From: Microbacterium sp. Bi121
GTDB taxonomy: Bacteria > Actinomycetota > Actinomycetes > Actinomycetales > Microbacteriaceae
Direction: 5' to 3'
Length of the DNA stretch: 64,000 nt
NCBI RefSeq assembly: GCF_918698005.1
Contig: NZ_CAKKLJ010000005.1
Span: 186,001-250,000 of the forward strand
This document shows positions 26,687 to 36,048 of the stretch, in pieces. Numbering within the stretch: position 1 is the first letter of the stretch; the number at the start of each line of letters is the position of its first letter. The notes beneath the pieces were generated by a model. It worked only from the letters and a program-made list of their open reading frames with translations. It searched no databases and was not told where the DNA came from. Position numbers and translations under genes: made by a program.

Positions 26687-27553
26687 CTACCAGCGTCGTC
26701 TCTGGCACCGCGGACAGTAGTGCGAGCTGCGATTCATGAATGCGTCGCGGCGGATCTCGCCACCGCACCGAGGACACGGCTGACCGCCGCGACCATAGGC
26801 GTTGAGCGAATGGGCGAAGTACCCGGCCTGGCCGTTGACGTTCACGTACTGCGCATCGAAGCTCGTCCCGCCTTCAGCGAGGGCCTTCTCGAGAACGAAA
26901 CGCGCTTCACCGAGCAGCCGGCGTACGGCCTGCGAAGACAGGGCACTGCCCTGGGTCTCCGGGTGGATGCGGGCCGCCCACAGAGCCTCGTCAGCGTAGA
27001 TGTTGCCGACGCCGCTGATGACGGTCTGATCGAGGAGGATGCGCTTGATCGCACTCGAGCGCCGACGCACCGAGGCGATGAAGCCCGCATCGTCGAACGC
27101 AGGATCCAGGGGGTCGCGCGCGATGTGGCTGACCTGTGTCGGGACGAGATCCGCGCCGTCGGCGACGAGGATGTCGACGGCGAGAGAGCCGAACGTCCGC
27201 TGGTCGGCGAACACGACCGCGAGATCGCCGTGGCGCGGGTGCAGGATGCCGATGCGGATGCGCTCATGACGCTCGAGTGGAGCGTTCGGAGAACGCAGCA
27301 GGAGCTGGCCGCTCATGCCCAGATGTGCCGTGAGCGCAGCGGTGCCGCCCGCGAGCGGGAGCCAGAGGAACTTGCCGCGTCGCTCGGCGGCGATGATCGA
27401 AGCGCCTTCGAGACGTCCGACGAAGTCGGCCGCCCCTGCGGGGTGCCGCGTGAGCGCCCGCTCGTCGACGACGGAGACGCTGGTGATCCCGGCGCCGATG
27501 ACAGCTGGGGCGAGGCCGGAGCGGACGACCTCGACTTCGGGAAGTTCAGGCAC
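26687..27553 (-). CDS. mutM: Formamidopyrimidine-DNA glycosylase (Fpg/MutM)
   Basis: MutM removes 8-oxoguanine and formamidopyrimidines from DNA and cuts the strand. The N-terminal PELPEVEVVRSGL supplies the catalytic Pro and Glu after Met removal; RRGKFLWL contains the conserved Lys; HLGMSGQLL and QTVISGVGNIYADEALW follow. The C-terminal zinc finger is intact (CPRCGGEIRRDAF ... YCPRCQ). The 288-aa length is normal. It follows rnc closely on the same strand. Confidence 0.96.
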   Translation of the reverse strand: MPELPEVEVVRSGLAPAVIGAGITSVSVVDERALTRHPAGAADFVGRLEGASIIAAERRGKFLWLPLAGGTAALTAHLGMSGQLLLRSPNAPLERHERIRIGILHPRHGDLAVVFADQRTFGSLAVDILVADGADLVPTQVSHIARDPLDPAFDDAGFIASVRRRSSAIKRILLDQTVISGVGNIYADEALWAARIHPETQGSALSSQAVRRLLGEARFVLEKALAEGGTSFDAQYVNVNGQAGYFAHSLNAYGRGGQPCPRCGGEIRRDAFMNRSSHYCPRCQRRRW

Positions 27554-27561
27554 GGCGCTTT

Positions 27562-28254
27562 TCAGGCACGCTCGCTGAGCGCGCGCCAGACCGCCAGTGC
27601 GCCCGCCATCTCAGCGGTCTTCTTGCTGGTGCCGTCGCCGCGCATGCTGACGCCTGCCGCTGTGACCGTCGCGGTGAACCGTCGATCGTGGTCGGGACCG
27701 GATGCCGACACCGTGTACGCGGGCGGGGCTGCGCCCAATCGTGCGGCCAGCTCCTGCAGACTCGTCTTGGGATCCATGGCGGCACCGTAGCGCTCGGGGT
27801 CGGCGAGCAGAGGCGCGGTCAGCCGAAGCACGAGTTCGGTTGCGGCCTCCGGGCCCGCCGACAGATACGTGGCGCCGAAGACCGCCTCCATCGTGTCGGC
27901 GAGGATCGAATCCTTGTCGCGCCCACCCGTCTGCTCCTCGCCGCGTCCGAGCAGGAGGTGGTCCCCTAGGCCGATGCTGCGGGCGACCTCAGCGAGAGCG
28001 ACCGTCGATACGACACTGGCACGTCGCTTGGCGAGCTGGCCCTCGTCGAGGTCAGGGTGCGTCGTGAACAGCATCACCGTCACGGCTTGACCCAGCACGG
28101 AGTCGCCGAGGAACTCGAGTCGCTCGTTGTGCGGGATGCCGCCGTGCTCATAGGCGTACGAGCGGTGGGTCAGCGCCAACGCAAGCAGCTCAGGGTCGAT
28201 ATCGACCCTGAGCTCAGCTGCGAGAGGCGCCGTCCCCCTGGGGACGTCTGTCAC
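27562..28254 (-). CDS. rnc: Ribonuclease III
   Basis: RNase III cleaves double-stranded RNA in rRNA and mRNA processing. The 230-aa protein has the signature NERLEFLGDSVLG (about residues 41-53), a second acidic site (KDSILADTMEAVFGATYLSAG) and a C-terminal double-stranded-RNA-binding domain (DPKTSLQELAARLGAAPPAYTV ... GDGTSKKTAEMAGALAVWRAL). It lies between rpmF and mutM, the standard order. Confidence 0.97.
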   Translation of the reverse strand: MTDVPRGTAPLAAELRVDIDPELLALALTHRSYAYEHGGIPHNERLEFLGDSVLGQAVTVMLFTTHPDLDEGQLAKRRASVVSTVALAEVARSIGLGDHLLLGRGEEQTGGRDKDSILADTMEAVFGATYLSAGPEAATELVLRLTAPLLADPERYGAAMDPKTSLQELAARLGAAPPAYTVSASGPDHDRRFTATVTAAGVSMRGDGTSKKTAEMAGALAVWRALSERA

Positions 28255-28270
28255 GATCGTGAGACCGTGA

Positions 28271-28480
28271 TCAGATGTCGGCGACCTTGCGGCCCTTGTA
28301 CTCGAGGAACAGCTCGGTGCCCTGCGAGTCGGTGACGACCTTCGCCTGGTGCGGGCGGCTGTAGACGACCTTGCCGTTCTCGACGGTCTTGACGAGCGGG
28401 GTGGGCTCGGCCTTCCACTGCGCGCGACGCGAGCGGGTGTTCGAACGGGAAACCTTGCGCTTCGGGGGGTTACCGGCCAT
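28271..28480 (-). CDS. rpmF: 50S ribosomal protein L32
   Basis: The 69-aa protein starts MAGNPPKRKVSRSNTRSRR, the typical bL32 N-terminus. It has no CxxC zinc motif, so it is the zinc-independent form. The ATG at 28480 is immediately after the DUF177 gene stop; the longer in-frame start at 28561 would overlap that gene. Confidence 0.96.
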   Translation of the reverse strand: MAGNPPKRKVSRSNTRSRRAQWKAEPTPLVKTVENGKVVYSRPHQAKVVTDSQGTELFLEYKGRKVADI

Positions 28481-28482
28481 GG

Positions 28483-29046
28483 CTAACTCTCTTCTGTGTT
28501 CTCGGGATCGCGGCCATCTGCCGCGCTCCCCTGGTCTGCGATCTGTCGGAGCGCACTCCATCGAGGATCGATGGGGGCGTCTTCCTCTGCCCTGGTGTCA
28601 TCTGTCCGCCGCTCACCCGTATTCGGGTCGAGCCCGGGGCAATCCGGCTGACACACCGGCTGAAATGGAAGCGCCAGTACTGCCGCCTCCCTGACCAGAG
28701 TTTCAAGATCCACGTGGTCGTCTTGAACCTCGAAGTCAGTTTCTTCCTGTCCAGGATACGCGAAAAGCTCCTGGAACTCGACTTCGACAGGCTCAGAGAT
28801 GTCCGTGAGGCATCTGCCGCACACACCGGTGTACTCGGCATCCGCTGTTCCGGAGACGAGAATGCCCTCGTGCACGGACTCCAGGCGGACCTCGAGATCG
28901 ATGTCGGCGCCGGCGGGGTACGAGACGATGCCCTCACCCCACTGCTCGGCGATGGCGACGGAGAACTGGTGCTCGCGCATCTCGCCGGGGTGATGGACGA
29001 TGTCGCGTACGGGCACCACGAAGGGTCCGTTGAGTCGAGTCTTCAC
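28483..29046 (-). CDS. DUF177 / YceD-family protein
   Basis: The 187-aa protein has the YceD pattern: GxxCGRCLTDIxEPVEVEFQELF around residue 75-95 and CQPDCPGLDPNTG near residue 132. The four cysteines could bind a metal. The family is almost always next to rpmF and has been linked to 23S rRNA/50S production in plants and bacteria. The C-terminus ends in an acidic tail with PRWSALRQI. Confidence 0.92.
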   Translation of the reverse strand: MKTRLNGPFVVPVRDIVHHPGEMREHQFSVAIAEQWGEGIVSYPAGADIDLEVRLESVHEGILVSGTADAEYTGVCGRCLTDISEPVEVEFQELFAYPGQEETDFEVQDDHVDLETLVREAAVLALPFQPVCQPDCPGLDPNTGERRTDDTRAEEDAPIDPRWSALRQIADQGSAADGRDPENTEES

Positions 29047-29064
29047 ACGACAATGCTACGCGTA

Positions 29065-29562
29065 TCAGAGGTTGCGGGCGCCCGTGTCGAGGAAAGCGGC
29101 GACCGCGGGCGGGACGAACGGGGCGATGTCGCCACCGAGCCCGGCGACCTGCCGGACGAGCGAACTCGACACCATCGCATGCGAGGGATCCGGCAGCAGG
29201 AACACGGTCTCGATGTCGGCGAGGTGGCGGTTGACGATCGCCATCGGCGACTCGTAGGCGACGTCGATCTGAGAGCGGATGCCCTTGACCAGGACGCCGG
29301 CGTTGACGTCGCGGGCGTAGTCGACCAGGAGTCCCATGCTCCAGGACCCGACGACGACGTTGCCGTCGATGCAGTCCTCCTGAATGGACTGCTCGAGCAG
29401 CGACAGACGCTGCGCGATCGGCAGCATCGCCTCCTTGCCGGGGTTGTGCACGACCAGCACGTGCAGCTCGTCGTACAGCTTCGCCGCGCGACGGATCACG
29501 TCGAGGTGACCGAGAGTGGGCGGGTCGAAAGAACCAGGGACGACGGCGATCCGGCTGCTCAT
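29065..29562 (-). CDS. coaD: Phosphopantetheine adenylyltransferase
   Basis: CoaD makes dephospho-CoA from 4'-phosphopantetheine and ATP, the fourth step of CoA synthesis. The 165-aa product has the nucleotidyltransferase motif [21 protein letters not shown] near the N-terminus and the [15 protein letters not shown] signature (ISSTxxR-like) near the C-terminus. An in-frame GTG at 29571 would add three residues; the ATG at 29562 matches the family better. Confidence 0.95.
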   Translation of the reverse strand: MSSRIAVVPGSFDPPTLGHLDVIRRAAKLYDELHVLVVHNPGKEAMLPIAQRLSLLEQSIQEDCIDGNVVVGSWSMGLLVDYARDVNAGVLVKGIRSQIDVAYESPMAIVNRHLADIETVFLLPDPSHAMVSSSLVRQVAGLGGDIAPFVPPAVAAFLDTGARNL

Positions 29563-29589
29563 GCCTTTCACCCTATTGCACGCATTCGG

Positions 29590-31770
29590 CTAATTCTTCG
29601 CGAGCGCTGCGCGGTCCTCCTCCGTCACCCGGCGCGCGATGACCTCTCGCAGACCGGAGTGGTCGGCGAGCGTGGGATCGGCTTCCAGTATCCCCTCGGC
29701 GAGCTCACGGGCGCGGGCGATGAGCTTCGAGTCCTTGACGACGCGCAGGAGGCGGAGCGAGGATCGAACGCCGGACTGCGTCGAGCCGAGCACGTCGCCC
29801 TCCCCGCGCAGTTCGAGGTCGACCTCGGCCAGAGCGAAGCCGTCGAGGGTGGCCGCGACGGCTTCGACCCGTTCGCGCGCAATGGTCCCTTCCTCCGCCT
29901 CGGTCACCAGCAGACACAGTCCGGGGACGGAGCCTCGGCCGACGCGGCCGCGCAGCTGGTGCAGCTGTGAGACGCCGAAGCGATCGGCATCCAGCACGAT
30001 CATGGTGGACGCATTCGGCACGTCGACGCCGACCTCGATCACCGTCGTGGCGATGAGAACGTCGATCTCGCCGCGTGCGAAGGCCTGCATCACGGCATCC
30101 TTCTCGTCCGAAGGCATCTTGCCGTGCAGAACGGCGCGGCGCAGTCCGCCGACCGTCGGGTGCGTCGCCAGCGCCTCGTCGAGTTGCACGACGCCCCAGC
30201 GCGGGCCCGTCGCCCCCTCTTCCGTCGGCAGCAGGGCTTGGTCCTCCTCGGCTGCGCCGGTCTTCTTCGTCGTGTCGATGGCGGCGCAGACGGCGAACAC
30301 CTGACGGCCCTGCGCGACCTCTTCCGCCGCACGGTCCCACACGCGCTGGAACCAACCGGGGTGCTCGGCGAGCGGTGCGACGAACGACTGGATCCCGGCG
30401 CGCCCTGCCGGCATCGTGCGGATCACCGAGGTGTCGAGGTCACCGAATACCGTCATCGCCACGGTTCGAGGGATCGGCGTCGCCGTTAGCACGAGTGCGT
30501 GCGGGCTCGAGCCCTTGGCACGCAGCGCCTCGCGCTGCTCGACGCCGAACCGATGCTGCTCGTCGACCACGACCAGTCCGAGTTCGGCGAATGTCGTCTT
30601 CTCCCCCAGCAGGGCGTGCGTGCCCACGACGATGAGGGCCTGGCCCGCCGCGACCCGCAGTGCGGCCTTGCGACGCTCGGGAGCAGACATCTGCCCTGTG
30701 AGCAGTGTCGGCATCAGTTCGGGCGCGAGCTGGGGTCCGAGCATCCTGGTGATCGATCGCAGGTGCTGCCCTGCAAGAACCTCGGTGGGTGCGATCAGCG
30801 CCGATTGTCCGCCTGACTCGGCGACCTGCAGCATCGCCCTGAGTGCCACGAGGGTCTTGCCGGAGCCGACCTCACCCTGCACGAGTCTGTTCATCGGCCA
30901 CTCGCCGGTGAGGTCGGCCGCGACCCGGGCGCCGACGGACTGCTGATCGGGCGTGAGCGTGTACGGCAGCGTCGCATCGAACCGTTCGAGGAGTCCGCCG
31001 GGCTTCGCCGCCCGTGGGGTCGCCGTCAGCGCGCGCACGGCTGCGCGCTGCTGCAGCAGCGCCGTCTGGAGCACGAGCGCCTCGTGCATCCGCATCGTAC
31101 GAACGGCGGGCGCGACGTCGCTCTTCGTCTCGGGCCGATGCACCTGAATGAGTGCGGTACGCGCGTCGAGAAGACCCTCTGCGGCCCGCATCGAATCGGT
31201 GAGCGGATCCGGTACATCGCCGAGCGCCGGCAGCACCTTCTCGACGAGCTCGCGGAACTGCCCGCTCTCCACCGCCGACGTCGCCGGATAGATCGGGATC
31301 GGCCGGTGCGCGCGCTCCTCGACTTGCGTTCTGCGGTCCTCGTCGTCGTCGAACAGCTCGTACTGAGGATGGGAGAACTGCGTGACCTCGTTGAACAGCC
31401 CGACTTTGCCGGAGAACACCCCGCGCCGCCCCGGGCGGAGCTGATCCCTGCGCCACTCAGCCTGTTTGATGCCCTTGGCGAAGAAGGTCAGCGACACCCG
31501 ACCGTGGCCGTCGCCGATGATCACATCGGTCATCGCGCCGTTGCGGTTGCGCATCGGACGCGCAGACGATGAGAGCACTTCGGCGACGATCGTGACCGTC
31601 TCGCCGACGGGAAGATCGAGGATCGGCGTGAGCTCGGCGGGGTCGGCATAGCGACGGGGATAATGCGCGAGCATGTCGCCGACGGTGCGCATCTCGAATG
31701 CCCTCTCGAGTTTCTTCGCAGCCGTGCCGCCGACGGCCTCCGCCAGCGGCGTGTCGAACGAGAAGACCAT
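29590..31770 (-). CDS. recG: ATP-dependent DNA helicase RecG
   Basis: RecG remodels stalled replication forks and Holliday junctions. The 726-aa protein has the wedge/OB domain in the N-terminal third (ETVTIVAEVLSSSARPMRNRNGAMTDVIIGDGHGRV), helicase motif I LVQGEVGSGKTLVALRAM, motif II DEQH, motif III LTATPIPRT, and the C-terminal QLHQLRGRVGRGSVPGLCLL (motif VI). It is divergent from rsmD. Confidence 0.97.
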   Translation of the reverse strand: MVFSFDTPLAEAVGGTAAKKLERAFEMRTVGDMLAHYPRRYADPAELTPILDLPVGETVTIVAEVLSSSARPMRNRNGAMTDVIIGDGHGRVSLTFFAKGIKQAEWRRDQLRPGRRGVFSGKVGLFNEVTQFSHPQYELFDDDEDRRTQVEERAHRPIPIYPATSAVESGQFRELVEKVLPALGDVPDPLTDSMRAAEGLLDARTALIQVHRPETKSDVAPAVRTMRMHEALVLQTALLQQRAAVRALTATPRAAKPGGLLERFDATLPYTLTPDQQSVGARVAADLTGEWPMNRLVQGEVGSGKTLVALRAMLQVAESGGQSALIAPTEVLAGQHLRSITRMLGPQLAPELMPTLLTGQMSAPERRKAALRVAAGQALIVVGTHALLGEKTTFAELGLVVVDEQHRFGVEQREALRAKGSSPHALVLTATPIPRTVAMTVFGDLDTSVIRTMPAGRAGIQSFVAPLAEHPGWFQRVWDRAAEEVAQGRQVFAVCAAIDTTKKTGAAEEDQALLPTEEGATGPRWGVVQLDEALATHPTVGGLRRAVLHGKMPSDEKDAVMQAFARGEIDVLIATTVIEVGVDVPNASTMIVLDADRFGVSQLHQLRGRVGRGSVPGLCLLVTEAEEGTIARERVEAVAATLDGFALAEVDLELRGEGDVLGSTQSGVRSSLRLLRVVKDSKLIARARELAEGILEADPTLADHSGLREVIARRVTEEDRAALAKN

Positions 31771-31809
31771 GTCAGAAGTCTAGAGAACGCCACGGACTAC
31801 GCTGATGAG

Positions 31810-32388
31810 GTGACGAGGATCATCGCCGGCGACGCGAGAGGACTGCGCCTGGAAGTGCCTGGCAGCGGGACCCGGCCCACCAGTGACCGCGTGCGCGAGT
31901 CGCTGTTCGGTGCGCTGGAATCCGCGGACGCCGTCTCCGGAGCCCGGGTGCTCGACCTCTACGCCGGCTCAGGAGCCCTCGGTCTCGAGGCGCTCAGCCG
32001 CGGCGCCGCGAGTGCGGATCTGGTCGAGCGGTCCCGCCCCGCGGCTGCGGTGGTGAGGCGCAATGCGGCAGCGGTCGCCAAGGCGCTGTCCGGCGCTGCG
32101 GCCCGTGTGCACGAGAGCGCCGTCCTGCCGTTCCTGAAGCGCGCCGGCGGACAGTGGGACCTCGTCTTCACCGACCCCCCGTACGACCTCGACGATGTCG
32201 CGATGACCGCTGACCTCGTGGCCCTCGGTCCGCTGCTGTCCGAGGATGCCGTGGTCGTCATCGAGCGCGCACGGCGTTCGACGCCACCCGATGTGTCCGC
32301 AGCCGGCCTGGAGGTCTTCCGCGAGAAGGCCTACGGCGACACGGCCGTGTGGTGGGCTCAGCCCGTCGCGGCATCCCAGTCGCGGTAA
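31810..32388 (+). CDS. rsmD: 16S rRNA (guanine(966)-N2)-methyltransferase RsmD
   Basis: The 192-aa protein has the RsmD start TRIIAGDARGLRLEVPGSGTRPTSDRVRESLF, a SAM-binding LDLYAGSGALGLEALSRGA and the catalytic DPPY (FTDPPYDLD). The GTG at 31810 is chosen because it gives this standard start. Its last 31 bp overlap the 3' end of thiL on the opposite strand. Confidence 0.94.
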   Translation: MTRIIAGDARGLRLEVPGSGTRPTSDRVRESLFGALESADAVSGARVLDLYAGSGALGLEALSRGAASADLVERSRPAAAVVRRNAAAVAKALSGAAARVHESAVLPFLKRAGGQWDLVFTDPPYDLDDVAMTADLVALGPLLSEDAVVVIERARRSTPPDVSAAGLEVFREKAYGDTAVWWAQPVAASQSR

Positions 32389-33353
32389 GGGTCCCATCCC
32401 GCAGCATCCACCGGCTGCCCGTCGCACAGCACGCCGTCCTCGGCACGCTCGCGCACGTCGCCGATGACGCGGAAGCCGGGAGGCAGCACGTCGGGCGGGA
32501 ACGTCGCGAGCAGCGCATGGTCCTCGCCCCCTGTCAGCGCGCGCTGCGGATCGCTGCCCAGCGTCACGCGCGAGAGATCGATCGTGACGGCGGATGCCGA
32601 TGCCATCCGGCCCGCATCGAGCGCCAGCCCGTCGGAGATGTCCATCATCGCGGTCGCGCCGGCCATCGCGGCGACGCCGCCGAGACCGATGGGCGGTGCG
32701 GGGCGCAGCTGCGCATCGACGGCTGCGCGCTCTCCATCCGCGAGTCGGGCCGCATCCACCGGGATCGGCGTGTCACCATCGCGGAATCGGCCGAACAGCA
32801 CCGCGAGGCCGCGGGCTGCGAGCCCGAGCTCGCCAGCCACCGCGACGACGTCTCCGGGGCGTGCTCCTGCGCGCGTGACCGCACTCCTGCCCTCCAGATC
32901 GCCGAGCGCGGTCACGGCGATCGTCAGCACATCCGAGACGGTCAGGTCGCCGCCGATCACGGAGCATCCGGGGGCCAGCGCCTCGCACGCGGCGCGGAAG
33001 CCGTCCGCGAGCTGCTCGACGAACGACAGGCGCATGTCACGCGGAACGGCGAGGGCGACCAGCAGGCCGGTCGGCCGAGCGCCCATCGCCGCGATGTCCG
33101 CGAGGTTCACGGCAGCGGACTTCCACCCCAGGTCGTACCCGCTCGACCAGGCGAGACGGAAGTCGGGACCGTGCACGAGGGTGTCGGTGGTCGCCACCAC
33201 GGAGCCGGACGGTGTCGCGAGCACTGCGGCGTCATCACCAGGGCCGAGGATCGCGTGAGAGGCGGGCGCTGTACGGGCGAGGATGGCACGCAGGACGGTG
33301 CCTTCCGAGACGTCGCCGAGGCGCGGATCGTCGTCGGCTGAGCGGGAGGGCAT
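32358..33353 (-). CDS. thiL: Thiamine-monophosphate kinase
   Basis: ThiL phosphorylates thiamine monophosphate to the active diphosphate. The 331-aa product shows GPGDDAAVL near residue 37, TTDTLVHGPDF, GWKSAAVNLADIAAMGARP, and DISDGLALDAGRMASAS, all family motifs. Its 3' end overlaps rsmD by 31 bp tail to tail. Confidence 0.93.
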   Translation of the reverse strand: MPSRSADDDPRLGDVSEGTVLRAILARTAPASHAILGPGDDAAVLATPSGSVVATTDTLVHGPDFRLAWSSGYDLGWKSAAVNLADIAAMGARPTGLLVALAVPRDMRLSFVEQLADGFRAACEALAPGCSVIGGDLTVSDVLTIAVTALGDLEGRSAVTRAGARPGDVVAVAGELGLAARGLAVLFGRFRDGDTPIPVDAARLADGERAAVDAQLRPAPPIGLGGVAAMAGATAMMDISDGLALDAGRMASASAVTIDLSRVTLGSDPQRALTGGEDHALLATFPPDVLPPGFRVIGDVRERAEDGVLCDGQPVDAAGWDPYRDWDAATG

Positions 33354-33376
33354 GCAGTCAAAGGTAGCCTGGAATC

Positions 33377-33904
33377 ATGTCCCGTCGTCTTGCCGTCGCC
33401 GCCGTCCTGCTACTGGGAGCGACGCTTCTCGGCGGCTGCTCGAGCACGGTGCACCTGGAGCCTGCGGCCGACGCGAACAACCCGAAGTGCGCGGATGTCA
33501 CGGTCGGGCTGAAGAACGCGAACAGCATCGCAGACCTCGATCGCCGCTGGACCGACGCCCAGGCGACAGCTGCGTGGGGCGCGCCGTCCGGCGACTCGGC
33601 GATCATCCTGCGATGCGGGGTCACTGTGCCGGGACCCACCGCCGATCTGCAGTGCGTGACCCTCGAAGGGGTCGATTGGCTCGTGGATGCGTCGGAGACG
33701 CCGTACCTGCGTCTGACGACATACGGGCGCGACCCCGCCGTGCAGATGTTCATCGACACCGGCGCCGTGAGCTCCAACGATGTCATCAGCAGTCGGGCGC
33801 TCGTCGGGGCGATCACCTCGATCCGCGCCGATGGCAAGTGCACGAAGCCGGACGAGCTCGATCAGGACGTGCAGGACCTGCTCGACAGCACGCCATCGAG
33901 CTAG
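33377..33904 (+). CDS. DUF3515 lipoprotein
   Basis: The 175-aa protein has a lipoprotein signal (hydrophobic stretch, then LLGGCSS with the lipidated Cys at about residue 22). The mature part matches the DUF3515 family of actinobacteria (AAWGAPSGDSAIILRCGV; SSRALVGAITSI). Function unknown; it is regularly found beside ddl/thiL in this group. It is divergent from thiL by 23 bp. Confidence 0.85.
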   Translation: MSRRLAVAAVLLLGATLLGGCSSTVHLEPAADANNPKCADVTVGLKNANSIADLDRRWTDAQATAAWGAPSGDSAIILRCGVTVPGPTADLQCVTLEGVDWLVDASETPYLRLTTYGRDPAVQMFIDTGAVSSNDVISSRALVGAITSIRADGKCTKPDELDQDVQDLLDSTPSS

Positions 33905-33911
33905 GACCGGC

Positions 33912-34994
33912 TCAGCGCCGCAGCCCCGCCTCGATCAGCTCGCTGATCAGGTCGCCGTAGCCGAGTCCTGACGCGACCCAGCACTTCGGGAACATCGAGA
34001 TCGGCGTGAACCCCGGCATCGTGTTCAGCTCGTTGACGATCAACTCGCCCTCGTCGGTCAAGAACATGTCCACGCGGGCGAGCCCGCGGCCGTCGACAGC
34101 CGCGAACGATCGAACGCCGACTTCCTGGATCGCGGCGATCTGGGCATCGCTGAGTTCGGCAGGGCACACGACGTCGACCCCGTCTCCGCCGAGATACTTG
34201 CCCTCGAAGTCGTAGAACCCGCGCGAGGTGAGCACGATCTCCCCCGGCAGCGAGGCCCTGACACCGTCGGCTGTCTCGAGGATGGCCACCTCGATCTCAC
34301 GCCCGGTCACCCCGGTCTCGACGAGTACCTTCTCGTCTTCGGCGAAGGCGATCTCGAGCGCCGCGTCGAGTTCGGCGAGATCGGAGACCTTCGAGACGCC
34401 GACGCTGGAACCGGCGCGGGCGGGCTTGACGAACAGGGGCAGGCCGAGCTTCTCGATCCGCGTGCGCGACTGCGCAGCATCTTTCGCCCAGTCCGCACGG
34501 CGAACCGTCTCCCACGGAGCGACTGCGATCCCGGCGGACGCGAGCACGACCTTCATGAAGTGCTTGTCCATGCACAGCGCGGAGTCCAGCACGCCACCAC
34601 CGGCGTACGGCACCTCCAGGGTGTCGAAGAAGCCCTGGATCGTGCCGTCCTCTCCGTGCGTTCCATGCAGGATCGGCAGCACGACGTCGATCGCACCATG
34701 ATCGCGGATCGTCCCATCCGCGTCGACGACGCGCAGGGTCCGTGTTCCGCCCGGCTCCGGCCAGAGCACCCGTGATCCGTTGTCGACGACCTCGGGCAGG
34801 TGCGCGGCATCCAGCGCGAACTTCTTCGGGTCGTCAGACTCCAGGACGAACGCCCCGTCGCGCGTGATCCCGACCGGGATCACGTCGTAGCGCTCTCGAT
34901 CAATCGCGTCCAGTACTCCGCCCGCCGTCGCGGAACTGATGGAATGCTCGCTGGAACGCCCGCCGAAGAGCACCACCACCGTCTGCTTGTCCAT
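33912..34994 (-). CDS. ddl: D-alanine-D-alanine ligase
   Basis: Ddl joins two D-alanines for the peptidoglycan stem peptide. The 360-aa ATP-grasp enzyme shows VVLFGGRSSEHSIS at the start, HGTHGEDGTIQGFFD, PLFVKPARAGSSVGVSKV, LVETGVTGREIEVAIL, and the C-terminal DMFLTDEGELIVNELNTMPGFTPISMFPK. AGGAGGAGAG precedes the ATG. Its first 95 bp overlap the C-terminal tail of gpsA in another frame. Confidence 0.96.
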   Translation of the reverse strand: MDKQTVVVLFGGRSSEHSISSATAGGVLDAIDRERYDVIPVGITRDGAFVLESDDPKKFALDAAHLPEVVDNGSRVLWPEPGGTRTLRVVDADGTIRDHGAIDVVLPILHGTHGEDGTIQGFFDTLEVPYAGGGVLDSALCMDKHFMKVVLASAGIAVAPWETVRRADWAKDAAQSRTRIEKLGLPLFVKPARAGSSVGVSKVSDLAELDAALEIAFAEDEKVLVETGVTGREIEVAILETADGVRASLPGEIVLTSRGFYDFEGKYLGGDGVDVVCPAELSDAQIAAIQEVGVRSFAAVDGRGLARVDMFLTDEGELIVNELNTMPGFTPISMFPKCWVASGLGYGDLISELIEAGLRR

Positions 34995-36048
34995 GATTGC
35001 TTCTCTCCTCCTGGGGAGTGTCGTCGTCCGTGGTGAGGTGGGGTGCGATGTCGCGGGGATTCATCCTGCCGTCGAGCACCATCTTCACCTGTTCCACGAT
35101 GGGCATGTGCACGTCTGATTCGCGCGCCAGCTGCAGGATCGGCGCAACGGATGCCAGGCCCTCAGCGGTCTGGTTCATCTGCTTGACGACGTCCTGATAG
35201 CCGTATCCCTGTCCGAGGAGCCGCCCGGCGGTGTTGTTCCGGCTGAGCGGTGACTGGCAGGTCGCGATGAGGTCGCCGAGGCCGGCGAGACCCTGCAGCG
35301 TCTCGGGCTTGGCGCCGTTGGCGACGGCGAAGTCGGTCATCTCGACCAGGCCGCGCGTGATGATCGAGGCCTTGGTGTTCTCGCCGTATCCGACGCCGTC
35401 GACGATGCCGATGGCGACCGCGATGAGGTTCTTCAGGACGCCGCCGAACTCCGTGCCGATCACGTCGGTGTTCACGAAGGTGCGGAAGTACGAGTTGCGC
35501 GCGGCGCGTGCGATCGTCTCGGCCGTCTCTTGGCTGAGGGACGCGATCACGGCAGCCGTGGGCTGCTCTCGGGCGATCTCGAGGGCGAGGTTCGGACCGG
35601 ATGCCACGGCGATCCGTGCAGGGTCGCAGGCGAGCTCCTGCTCGATGACCTGGCTCATGCGCAGCCCGCTGGCGCGTTCGACGCCCTTCATGAGGCTGAC
35701 GACGGGGATCTCGGAGTTTTCGAGCAGCGGACGCACGGCCTTGAGGTTCTCGCGCAGCGACTGGCTCGGCACTGACAGGTAGACCTGATCCGCTCCGTCG
35801 ATCGCCGTGGACAGGTCGTGCGTGGCGGTCATCGTCCGCGGCAGGTTGATGCCGGGGAGGTACTTCGAGTTGCGCTTGCCCTCGGCGATCTCGAGCGCCT
35901 GCTCTGGGCGGCGCGCCCACATGGTGACCTCTGCCCCGCCATCGGCGAGGATCTTGCCGAAGGTGGTGCCCCAGCTCCCGGCGCCGATGACCGTCACGCG
36001 GGGACCGTGGACGCTGGCGTTCTTACGAGTCGGCTTCCTAGACGTCAA
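34900..36048 (-). CDS. gpsA: Glycerol-3-phosphate dehydrogenase [NAD(P)+]
   Basis: GpsA reduces dihydroxyacetone phosphate to glycerol-3-phosphate for phospholipids. It has VTVIGAGSWGTTFGKILAD (NAD-binding), SVPSQSLRENL, MKGVERASG, SGPNLALEIAREQPTA and FGGVLKNLIAVAIGIVDG. The TTG at 36048 with an AGGAG upstream gives 382 aa; a GTG at 35997 would leave too short an N-terminus. The family usually ends near the DIAPHLTTDDDTP segment (about 340). Here about 35 more residues, basic and Gly/Arg-rich, are read from bases shared with ddl. Confidence 0.94.
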   Translation of the reverse strand: MTSRKPTRKNASVHGPRVTVIGAGSWGTTFGKILADGGAEVTMWARRPEQALEIAEGKRNSKYLPGINLPRTMTATHDLSTAIDGADQVYLSVPSQSLRENLKAVRPLLENSEIPVVSLMKGVERASGLRMSQVIEQELACDPARIAVASGPNLALEIAREQPTAAVIASLSQETAETIARAARNSYFRTFVNTDVIGTEFGGVLKNLIAVAIGIVDGVGYGENTKASIITRGLVEMTDFAVANGAKPETLQGLAGLGDLIATCQSPLSRNNTAGRLLGQGYGYQDVVKQMNQTAEGLASVAPILQLARESDVHMPIVEQVKMVLDGRMNPRDIAPHLTTDDDTPQEERSNHGQADGGGALRRAFQRAFHQFRDGGRSTGRD

